Assembly (NCBI GenBank): GCA_024704765.1
Contig: JAKMXF010000348.1
Location: 7,165-71,164, forward strand
Origin: Oopsacas minuta
Taxonomy: Eukaryota > Porifera > Hexactinellida > Lyssacinosida > Leucopsacidae
DNA length: 64,000 bases
Reading direction: 5' to 3'
Of this stretch, positions 54,455-64,000 are shown one piece after another (positions within the stretch are counted from its first letter, which is position 1; every line of letters begins with the position of its first letter). Below the pieces are notes generated by a model. It did not search any database. It worked only from the letters and a program-made list of their open reading frames with translations, and was not told the origin of the DNA. The position numbers and the translations under genes are program-made.

Positions 54455-57400
54455 AATATATAATACAAAGAGTTGTCAGTCAATTTCATATGTCAATCTC
54501 TATTGACAGCAATATTTAACAAAAGACTTGTTTTTCATTCAATTGCAAGTTTGTCACATATGAAAATAAATACTGAACTACACAATGTTCTGTTAGTCAA
54601 TGTAGAGGTTCGGCACATTGAATTTGTGAAATGAACTAACGGGGTGCTACTAAAAATCCGGACAACTTCACGAGTGTCAGATAATATCAATTACTATGTC
54701 ACCATAAGTTTATATTATTTGATATTTAAGTATACACTACTTGACAACTTCTAATTAGAAATTATTATTGAAACTGGTGTACTTCGCAAAATGGAGACCC
54801 TTTCAGAGAAGTAGAGAAGAGACAATGTTGTACAGTTCTATAAGGAGTACTCCGATAGGGGTGAGTGTTTCACCATTGACCATTGTATGAAGATGAAAAT
54901 GAGGAGGAGTACATTATATGACATCTTGGGAAGTTATGAGAGAAGGAAAACAGCAGAAAGGAAAGGGGGCAGTGGAAGAACCGCACAGAAACTGCTAGAA
55001 TTGGAGAGGAGGCGGTTGAAACAGGCTGCCAATAACAAGAAGAGGGTCAGTGACAGAAAACTGGCTGCGAAGTTCAATGTAAGCAGATCTTATGTAGGAA
55101 AGGTTCTCAGAAGTCAGAATGTAAAGTATTTTAAGGGACAGAAGTGCCCAGATTCAACTTTAGAACAACAAACACGACAGATAAAGTGCCTCAGGTCCAT
55201 GAATCGGAAACTCTATCCGCCAAATTCAGATGTAGTGATCATTTTGGACGACGAGTCGTAATCCCTCTCAAACATGATGAAATCCCGGAAATGATGGTTT
55301 TCACTCAGATAACAAGAAGAATACCCCATTCAGTGTAAAATACAAACGAAACAGAAGTTTGCTCCAAAGGTCATGATTTGGCTCGCAATCAGCGAACGGG
55401 CCACTCCGACGTCTATGTGAAACCATCAAGTTTGGGCATTAATAGTGGAGTATATATTGATGAATGTATTTGTGCAAGATTGGTTCCTTTTATCAATCAA
55501 TTGCACAAAGACGACGAAATCTTGTTTTAGCTAGATCTAGCAAGCTCCCATTTCTCTATAGCGACCAGAGCTTGCACAAAGAGATCGGAATTAATGTTGT
55601 CCCCAAAGAAATGAACCCTCCCAACGTCCCCCAACTACGGCCTATTGAAAATTTTTTGGGAATTCTTAAAGCAGAGGTCTATAAGGGTGCTAGGAGGCCA
55701 AAAGCGTCGCTTAATTGGTTAATAGAATAAAGAAATGTCTAGCTAAAATGGACTGGACATCTGTCCAGGCAATGATGCGGACTTGTAAAACAAACATCAG
55801 AAAGGCAGCAGAGAAAACACCTCTCGTAATGCTATAATTGACACTATATGAACTTTTGACTATGAATGATGTATATACAAATGCCGAATGAATAGGCCAC
55901 AACATAGTCCATTCAAGTCCTGATCAAAACCAGTCCGGATTTTTAGTTGCACCCCGTTATACCAAAGAGTTGTCAGTCAATTTCAAAACTGAGAGTATAT
56001 TCACTCCAAAACTGGAATATCCAAAACTTTTTAGCTCTATTTCATTTACTACGCAATTTAAGTGAGATACTGAACTATTCAAAGTTTTGTTAGTGTACTT
56101 GCCATAACAGCACATAGAAATCTGAAATGAACTATACTAACAGTTGTCGCACAATTTCAAAAGTCAGCACATAGTCACTCCAATACTAGAATATACAAAG
56201 CTTTTTGACTCTATTTCAAATACGGAACATAGGAAGTGAAATACTCAAAGATCCAAAGTTTCGAAGTGTATTTTCCTAATTCCTCAAATGTAAATTGTGA
56301 AATATACTATACAAAGAGTTGTCATCAATTTCATATGTTTCAAATTTTGGCAAGTAGGAAGTGAAATACTGAACTATACAAAGAGTTGTCAGTCAATTTC
56401 AAACGTCAGTACATAGTCACAGCAATATTGTGCTCTAAAAGCTTTTTCACTCATTTTCAAATTTTGGCACATAGAAATAGTGAAACCCAATTATTCAAAT
56501 AGTTGTCAATCAATTTGATGTGTCAACACATATATTCATAACAATATTTGACTACATTCAAAACTTTTTGATCACTTTCCAAATGCGGCACAATTGAAGT
56601 GAAACACAGAGGTATACAAACCTTTGTTAGTCAATTTCAAATTTGGAGACACAGAAATTGTGAAACTAAACCATTCAACGAGTTGTCAGTCAATTTTAAA
56701 AGGCAGCACATATTCACTGCAATACTGGACAAAACAAAGCTTATTCATTCAATTTCAAGTTTGTCACATACGAAGTGAAATACAAATCTATACTTAGTTC
56801 TGTTAGTCAAATTCAATTCTCAGCACATAGAAATTGTGAAATATATAATATAAGTGTTGTTAGTCAATTTCAATGTCATCCCATATCCACAACGATATTA
56901 AACTACATATAGAGCTTTTGAATCATTTTCATATGCGGAACTATAGAAGTGAAACACAGAAGTATACAAAGCTTTGTTAGTCAATATCAAATGTGTATAC
57001 ATAGAAATTGTGAAATAATGATCTACATATTGATGTCAGTCAATTTCAAAGGTCAGCACATATCCCCTGCCGTACTTGACTTTACCAAGATTTTCAATCA
57101 ATTCCAATTGCGGCACAATTGAAGTAAAACACTGAACTATACAAAACTATGTTTGTCAATTTCAAATTTGGAGACACAGAAATTGTGAAACTAAGCTATT
57201 CAAAGAGTTATCAGTCAATTTCAAATGTCAGCGCATCTTCACTGCAATACTGGGATATACAAAGCTTTTTCACTCAATTTCAAATACGGCACATAGGAAG
57301 TGAAATACTAAACTATACAAAAGGTTTCTCACTCAATTTCATATCTCAATACATATTTTCTGCAATACTGCACAATACTAAGCTTTTGAACTTAAATCAT
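54455..57400. repeat. Satellite array, ~176 bp unit of three ~58 bp subunits
   Basis: Repeats are recognised by GAGTTGTCAGTCAATTTCAA, CTTTTTCACTCAATTTCAAA and TTTGTTAGTCAATTTCAAAT, followed by CAGCACATA-, GGCACATAGGAAGTGAAATA- and ACAGAAATTGTGAAAC-type segments, in rotation. The full cycle recurs about every 170-180 bp, with some shortened cycles. A Tc1-like element interrupts the array at 54639-55957. A fragment lies at 43885-44095 and an inverted block at 58670-58895. Confidence 0.8.
54639..55957 (+). mobile_element. Tc1-like element, defective, nested in satellite
   Basis: 1319 bp with inverted ends ACGGGGTGCTACTAAAAATC / ATTTTTAGTTGCACCCCGT, flanked by TA. Transposase remnants: a helix-turn-helix region (54887-55261, DRKLAAKFNVSRSYVGKVLR) running into the first catalytic Asp (IILDDES), and a C-terminal piece (about 55620-55700) with the Tc1-style RPIENFLGILKAEVYKGAR. 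The frame is broken several times. Satellite repeats continue on both sides. Confidence 0.85.
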
Positions 57401-58690
57401 ACATTTTGCTTGCCAGATTCGAAAGGAATATGCCTAGATGGTTGAAATTGAATGAAGAACCATGTACCTGTTCATTTCAACATATATATACAACTCAAAG
57501 GTGCAGTTGAATGTAGAGTCATGTACATAGTAGATACAATGTGGATATGTACAGACATTTGAAAATGCAAAGAGTCATGCTACATGTCAGATTCAAAGTC
57601 AATATGTGTAACAATTGAAATTGGATGAAGATTAAAAAACATGTCAGATTCAACGTAAATATGTACAAACTGCTGAAATTGAATAAAGAGTCATGTTATA
57701 TTTCAGATTCAAAGTGAATATACTCTAAGTGGACAAAAGTATTTCAACACACAAATATATTGTCATAAATTATATACTCTTTCCCGCTCCTATATATTGT
57801 GTACTATATAATCGTAGCTGCTATCTAGTAATTTGTATAGAATAACATAGGTTTTTCAAGAATTTCAAAAAAATATTTTCGATTTACAATTTTGAAGGTG
57901 CTAATTATTAATAATTATTAGATAATTATTGATAATCAAAATATATGGTAATTCAAAGCCTATTAAGAATCTATAATTTCTGACTTGATATTTGAATTCC
58001 ACGTAGGTGAGTCACCCCAGATTGAAATTTCCAATCGGATTAAACAATTCTTACTAAAGTTATAGAAGAATTTCAATTTGTCCTACTTGTGCCACTTTAT
58101 GAAAAAAGTGGCACAGGTGGCAGGAGAAAGCGCCACTACAAGCAAAGCAACTAAAGCTAGGAGGAATAAGTCAAAGTAATATTTTCGAATGATATGACTA
58201 TGCTAACCCTTGAATTCCATAATAACCTCTTGGTAGCGGCCACTTGTGCTACCTTGGGAAAAAGGTGGCACAAATTGCACAAATTGAAATTGATCTATAG
58301 CTCTGGTAAAAATTGTTCAATCCGATTGGAAATTTCAATTTGGGGTAACTCGCCTACGTGGAATTCAAATATCAAGTCAGAAATTATAGATTCTTAATAG
58401 GCTTTGAATTACCACATATTTTGATTATCAATAATTATCTAATAATTATTAGTAAGTAATAAACACCTTCAAAAATGTACATCGAAAATATTTTTTGAAA
58501 TTCTTGAAAAACATGTTACTCTATACAAATTACTAGATAGCAGCTACGAATATAGAGTACAAAATATATAGGAGTGGGAAAGAGTATACAATTTATGACA
58601 ATATATTTGGTGTTGAAATACTTTTGTCCACTTAGAGTATGTATACAATTGAACTTGAAGGAAGAATCATGTACAGTATCACAATTTCTA
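57400..58690. repeat. Second ~58 bp tandem repeat, interrupted by a foldback element
   Basis: Units of the kind GTCAGATTCAAAGT.AATATG + T.CAA..GTTGAAATTGAATGAAGA + GTCATGT occur several times from 57410. The final unit resumes at 58640 (TGTATACAATTGAACTTGAA) immediately after the foldback element, showing that the element inserted into a unit. Confidence 0.6.
57723..58637. mobile_element. 915 bp foldback element with ~350-400 bp arms
   Basis: The ends CTCTAAGTGGACAAAAGTAT and their inverse are flanked by TA. Arms of about 350-400 bp match closely (GTCATAAATT, ATCTAGTAATTTGTATAGA, TCAAAAAAATATTTTCGAT-type and AGTCAGAAATTATAGATTCT). The centre holds GTGCCACTTT.TGAAAAAAGTGGCAC repeats. The ends resemble Tc1-like termini (GTGGACAAAAGTATT). 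No transposase. Confidence 0.85.
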
Positions 58691-59929
58691 TTTGCCGATA
58701 TTTCAAATTGAGTGAAAAAGCTTTGTTCAGTCCAGTATTGCAGTAAAGATGCGCTGACATTTGAAATTTACTAACAACTCTTTGTATAGTTTAGTTTCAC
58801 AATTTCTGTGTGCCAAAATTTGAAATTGGCTAATAAATCTTAGTATAATTCGGTATTTCACTTCCTATGTGCCGAAATTTGACATTACTTAAGTGAAAAT
58901 CTTTAGGTGATAGGATAACTATAGACCCCATAAGTACTATAGCCACAAGTAATTCACATATACTGTATCAAAAAGTAAACATATGGACGTATTGCATATG
59001 CCCGGGAATGATGGATACTGTTTGAAGGTGTTATAAGAATAGTACCATAAGTATATTACGCAGTCGAGTTACTTCAGAGAAATAGAAGTATACATAAAAC
59101 TCACCAATTCGTGACACTAATTGAATCCTCAAAAACCCCGCAAGTGAGCACAGAATGATCAAACATACTTGAAAACATCAACACAAGTATTCTATTTAGA
59201 AAAAACTATGGAGCCGTCCAAACGTTACGTAATAGTTCAAAAGGGGGGCGGTGGTGTAAATACAGTGTGAAATTCTAATCATTTTGTATTACAAAAGGGT
59301 CTAAGGTGTGCCACAGTGTTTGAAAGGCGCCCATGAATTCTAAACTATACACTGTGGATTAATATGGCAGTTAGTAAAGAATAGCTATTTTGGTATGAGA
59401 TGGCCATATCAAATGTATTAATTGCATATGGGTTATCCATATTTGGCAATCACCTTGAACTTTAAATTTTGTTGTAGGGCTCGTATTTATAGAGTTATGA
59501 CGCCTTCAAAATTATGACGTCACACTTATGATGGAATTTATCTTATTGATTTACAAAATACTACACACTATAGTCATACTTAAGTTCATGATAGGCAATT
59601 TGTATTGGAGGTTAAATTCGTGAATAAAGTCTGTATACTAGTTTTCTGATTGTTCGCAGCATTGCAGCGTATCGATCTCGTTGTATGTCCAGATTGACCA
59701 CATCGTTCACAAGTAAAAATTTTTTGATAGCTTACTAAAGTTGGATCACTTTGAGCGGTTAATCTGACGAAGATATCCAGAATATTGGTCTCAAAACTAG
59801 CTTTGGGAGCTAAATTCTCTCGATATTTTCTAACAAATTTGTTGCATGATTCCGTGCCTTCTTTGGGAAATCCCTTTAAACCATAGCTAGAATTCGATCA
59901 TGTATTAACTCCTCGGAATGGGCCAAGAG
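58640..59929. other. Spacer with inverted satellite block and MITE relic
   Basis: 58670-58895 holds the satellite subunits in reverse orientation. 59215-59315 is a partial copy of the RUFY-intron MITE. No gene recognised in the remainder. Confidence 0.5.
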
Positions 59930-61770
59930 CTTGTGCGGGTTGGAGTCATGCTAGCTCAAGTGAATGAATCTAAGATGACAAGGCAGGTATTATTGCACAA
60001 TAACTCCATTTCCAAAGTGTTAACCTAGTTACTTGAATTAAAACCCGAAGAATGGCTGGAAGTTGAGTATGTATCTTTGATAAGATTAGGCGATATTGTA
60101 TTGCTACAGTTGATAGAATGCATTCAAGGCATTCAGTTTCATCAGAAAAGGCTCTTCTAGCAACATTCCCTGTTGAGGTGGTTCCACCGCTAGAATTAGG
60201 CTGGTCGACATTAAATCCTGTCTTATCCTGAATGCGTGTTGGAAGGAATATCATTGACTCCTTATTAACTTGAGAAGTTGGGGGCTAGGTAAACTTTTCG
60301 ATGCGAAGATGATATCCAGAAAATTAAACCACCTAAAATTGGTTAATTATGTGGAGATAAATTCTGAATGATTAATGGAGTACTAGATTACTTACCTAAA
60401 TACTACAGTGTATGAATGAAGTGGAAATGTTGGATATACTTTAATCTCTGAAATTGGTTGATTACTTAAATTGAAATGTTCATTAGTCGAAAGAGCAAAG
60501 AACGATTCAATGTCATCAATGTGCGATAATAGCTCGATTGCATCTGTGATATTTCTGTTAATGGAGAACCCTTCAAGAACTAAATTCCGGTCCTTCAAAT
60601 CTTTATGCGTGGCAGTGCACATCTGACAACTGGCTCCTCCAGCCCCAGAGAGAATGGCTGCCATCTTCCCATCAAACATTGAGGAGCCAATATTTTCTTC
60701 GCATTCTGTCGCAGCGCAGAGAAAAAATAGGTCTTTGAGAGAAGGGTGAATTTAGGGGATTTATTCTGCCATACAATCCTGTTTGCTACAGTGTGGATAG
60801 AGATGGGCTTGAAACAAAACAGAATTAAATTTTGGTGAAAGTAATAGTTGTCTGCTAGTTGTAGATAGTGTGACAATCAGAACTTTCTAAGCCATCTGCG
60901 ATTCTAAATGTGAGTGGGAATTCTTCACTCGTAGGGGGGCGATCTACCATTAACAATATTCTTTCCAAGGTTTTCGGAACTTGAAGAAAATATGGTGAGT
61001 GTATACCTATTGGTTTAGCTGGATTAGGATATAAAGTTATACTGGATCGCGAAATCATGACATCTCTCAGATTAGCTAACTTGCTATAAGATGGGAAATG
61101 TATATTGCCAGGTGGAATTGTTTGACGTAGTTGAGTGTATTTTCGCCTGCCCACTTCAAGTAAATCCAGCAGGATTAAGGCTTTGTTAACTGGAACATGC
61201 TTGTTACTGAAGTTACAGAATCCTCCACTGCCAATAATCTCTTTGACTAGCTTAGCAACCTGACGATTATTCTCCTTATTTGCCAATAGTTGTAATGAGA
61301 GTGCTGCAATGCTTATTTCTGTAAGTATTCTCAATAACTGAGAGTGACTTAATGTATTCTAGCAGACTTGGCAATCGAGTACGCTATTGCTGCAGAGAGA
61401 GATCATCAAGATTCTTCCTATGTATTATTGAATTAATGGGAACTTCACCTTCATCATAAAACGACTCTAGTAAATCAGAACTACGACTTTTCTTTAACTC
61501 AGGTTTCATGGAAATGCTAGAATGCCACCATTCTCATTCTAAACAATCTAAAGATCTCTTCGCCTTCTTGAATCTGTCCCGAATTCTTAACAGCAAAGTT
61601 TCCAAGAGTTTCGTATTATCAGAGTCTATTTCAAAGTGTTCATTGAAATATTTTGTCGTTTTCAAGACACAATTATTATTGTCTTTCAGGATTCTTACCA
61701 ATTCGAGGCGGGACTTTGGGAAAGTTAACTCTTGTAATTGTTTTCAAGAAATTCCAAAAATATGTTGTAC
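59930..61770 (-). pseudogene. Transib/RAG1-like transposase relic
   Basis: A chain of broken minus-strand frames that read as one protein. In order: helical N-terminus (61770-61350, with stops); RRKYTQLRQTI...NIHFPSYSKLANLR; the likely first catalytic Asp in RIADGLESSDCHTIYN (about 60855-60900); PISIHTVANRIVWQNKSP; FDGKMAAILSGAGGASCQMC with a CxxC; then GGTTSTGNVARRAFSDET. The order and spacing resemble Transib/RAG1-family transposases as I know them (DG..S...Y, WxNxxP, C-x2-C, GN.AR). The last catalytic acidic region was not found. At least three frame breaks. The family assignment is from motif memory only and is moderate. Confidence 0.45.
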
Positions 61771-62116
61771 TATTCAGTAGATTATATATGTAAGTAACTA
61801 TAATAAATTTTAAGACCAAATTCAATAATATTTCATTCCATTGTTACAGTGTGCTACAATGGGTTTCCTAGCAGAAAAATTGTAGTGGAATGTTATTGAA
61901 AATTATAGGTTGCGCACTGTTTCGGTCTTGTGGTTTTAGATTATGTTTGTGAATCGTAATGCGTGTATCCGATTAAGTTTGCGCTGTTGTTTTGTGTTGT
62001 GTATTTTTCATGGCAGTTTAAGTATTCCTCTTTGTAAAATTCTCTACAGCTTTTACTAGATTTTAGAATTTTATGTACACGAAAAATATGCAAGATACAG
62101 TAATGGAAAGAAGATA
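61771..62116. other. Spacer
   Basis: AT-rich, nothing recognised before the TA-flanked mariner copy. Confidence 0.4.
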
Positions 62117-63434
62117 CAGGGTGTCTAATAAGTTCTGTTGTACATTTTGGCGTCTTAGACAGTAGCCATTAATATACTTATGAAGTAACCTTCTAGATTT
62201 TCTTGTAGCATTTTTGGCGCTCTTTCGAATTATGCCAAGTATATATCATTCAAGTTGATGATTTACCAGAAAATCATGTTAGAAGAAATTCGTCCAAAAA
62301 TTGCCACTTTTCACGAATCTGGGTTTAGCAACAGTGAAATTCTAAAAAGGCTAAAAAATGATAAAGTTAATCCCATGGTGATCTATCGCACAATACAACG
62401 ATATATAGAGACTGGAAGCGTGTCTGACAGGAAACGAGTTGATCGTCCAAGATCCGCTCGCACACCAGCCCTGAAGAATAGTGTTAGATGTCAAATCCTG
62501 AGAAATCCCCGGCTTTCAATGCGATAAATGTCTCGTGAATTCTGTGTCAATCATGAAACGATGCGGAAATTGTTGTAAGGGACCTAGGAATGGAGTCCTA
62601 TAAGAGGAAAAACGTACACCATCTTAACGACTCCATAGGTCGTAAGCGACTCGAAAGATGCATACAACTGAAAGTCGGATTCGCTCCTGGGACTGAAGAT
62701 CAGATTCTCTTCTCAGATGAGAAGCTGTTCACGGTTGAGGAGGCAAGCAATCGTCAAAACGAGCGTACACTTGCTTCTCGAAGTCAGGATATCCCAGATT
62801 GCATCAAGTAGATGATAGAGTCCAGAAGCCTCTTTCTCTGTTGGTATGGGTGGGAATATCGGAAGACTCACGGACAAATCTGATTTTTGTCCCCCAAGGA
62901 GTGAAAATAAACTCCCAGACGTACAGAGAGCTGGTCTTGGCTGGTCTTGGAGCCTGAAATTGCGTCTGCTGGTGAGAAGCTCTTTCAAAACCATCCTTGA
63001 ACTTACCAACAAGACTCTGCACCTGCACATGCTTCAAAAGTATACAGGGTTGGTTCGGAGAGCAAAATATCGCTTTCATTAGTAAGGATGAATGGCCACC
63101 ATCAAGCCCAGATTTAAACCCACTCGACTATTCTGTTTGGGCAAACTTGGAGAGCAGGGCCTGTGCGAAATCTCACAAGAGTTTGGAGTCCCTCAAAGTT
63201 AATTTGTTGAGTGAATGGCAGAAAATCCCACAGGAGGAGCTGCGAAAAGCTGTCCATCAGTTTCGGGGCAGAATAACTTCCGTAAGTCATAAAAAGGGAG
63301 GCTATATTGAATAATATTTGCAATGTGTAATTAGGAACATAAGTCCTAAGAAAATAGAAGGTTTCATGGCTTTACAATGGATAAATTTGAAATAATTGGC
63401 AAATTGATATTAACAGAACTTATTAGACACCCTG
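62117..63434 (+). mobile_element. mariner/maT-like element 2 (DD37D), defective
   Basis: 1318 bp, the same family as 44339-45649, with ends CAGGGTGTCTAATAAGTTCT flanked by TA. The transposase starts at 62255. It is disabled by a stop after RLSMR (TAA, near 62524), small indels near 62570 and 62810, and an 11-bp-type tandem duplication (CTGGTCTTGG twice) near 62932-62951. It keeps the Trp codon that copy 1 has lost, so the two copies decayed independently. Confidence 0.9.
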
Positions 63435-64000
63435 TACTTAAATTTAGCATTGTCGAAATGTATTAAGTATACCATATTAGTAACATTCGATTATGTAATT
63501 GCTCTTATAGGTGGATTTGAAATTGGGGCTAAATTTAGACATCATGAAGCGTCAATTTTGACTATAGATATTTCGCATCTTTGGTGAAGAAATTATACAA
63601 CTCCTAGGCTCTCAATCGCTTAGATATTTAAATTGAGAACCATTCAAACGATATAAAATGGAATATAACCATCAAATACGGTATCAATTTTTTATCTAAT
63701 CTTTGCTTGTAAACCACTGCAGGAAGATTCTATGAAATGCTAAGACTAAAGTATACTGATGCTGATTCAATCTTTCAGATTGGAGTTCTTAATACTCCTG
63801 AAATTATAGTTCTCACGTCTTCATTAATTGCCTTGGGAGCAGATGGAGCATCGGTAATGAAGGCGTTTACAGTAAATTGAAAAGAACATTCCCATGGTTA
63901 ATTTGCATTCACTGCACTACACATCGGCTCAATTTAATAGTTCTTACTTACCTGAAAAGTATCAGTGTGGCACAAAGATTGTTTGACGTGTAACAGTCAC
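63435..64000. other. Right-edge spacer with a possible hAT exon relic
   Basis: Mostly AT-rich. A 52-codon open stretch at about 63721-63879, following an AG, reads GRFYEMLRLKYTDADS and later LIALGADGASVM before a stop. The DGASVM block resembles the DGA.VM region of hAT transposases. It may be a relic; the window ends too soon to tell. Confidence 0.3.

Noticed and set aside
61508-61780. Plus-strand 90-codon frame
   Set aside because: Antisense to the N-terminal part of the Transib/RAG1-like relic.
1-64000. tRNA or rRNA genes
   Set aside because: I saw no cloverleaf with A and B boxes and no rRNA-like stretch; a tRNAscan/Infernal run would settle it.

Overview
The window looks like a piece of a small, AT-rich, animal-type nuclear genome. 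Genes sit on both strands, several have short GT-AG introns, and the proteins are metazoan in kind: a RUN+FYVE endosomal adaptor (RUFY), an ankyrin-TRP channel, a coiled-coil/NHL protein, a ubiquitin-like modifier and an RBR E3 ligase. The mix of compact, often intronless genes and many cut-and-paste transposons would suit a sponge, perhaps a glass sponge such as Oopsacas. That assignment is an inference from gene style, not a demonstrated match.

Layout: 0.35-1.5 kb, a multi-pass membrane protein (family A). 1.87-3.87 kb, a hAT-like MITE and a ~0.9 kb foldback repeat. 3.9-8.8 kb, RUFY in five exons. 9.6-17.4 kb, one uninterrupted 2597-codon gene that is the highlight of the window. 18.2-22.5 kb, an unidentified multi-exon gene between inverted repeats. 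23.4-26.9 kb, a duplicated four-TM family, one copy frame-broken. 28.0-29.2 kb, an NHL protein. 30.4-31.5 kb, a second family-A membrane protein. 32.3-36.3 kb, an ankyrin-TRP channel with two homopolymer frameshifts. 37.5-38.6 kb, a third, broken family-A copy. 39.4-43.6 kb, small hairpins, a ubiquitin-like modifier, an RBR ligase, a decayed second copy of the modifier and a TRAF-type zinc-finger fragment. 44-64 kb, mostly mobile DNA: two DD37D mariners, a 0.5 kb-arm palindrome, a minisatellite, a piggyBac relic, an apparently intact CACTA-ended element, a Tc1-like relic and a foldback element nested in satellite arrays, and a Transib/RAG1-like transposase relic.

The main discovery candidate is at 9632-17425. 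One polypeptide carries, in order, a CxxC/CxxC zinc domain resembling the RIG-I C-terminal domain, a Dicer/RIG-I-type DExH helicase, a complete eukaryotic RNA-dependent RNA polymerase (DLDGD active site), and a Cid1/Cid12-like nucleotidyltransferase with its three aspartates. In fission yeast the last three activities are separate proteins (Hrr1, Rdp1, Cid12) joined in the RDRC complex, and nematodes use DRH helicases, EGO-1/RRF-1 and CDE-1/RDE-3. Here the set appears fused into one gene. The surrounding load of foldback and palindromic repeats, possible sources of dsRNA, gives a plausible but untested context for an RNA-silencing amplifier.
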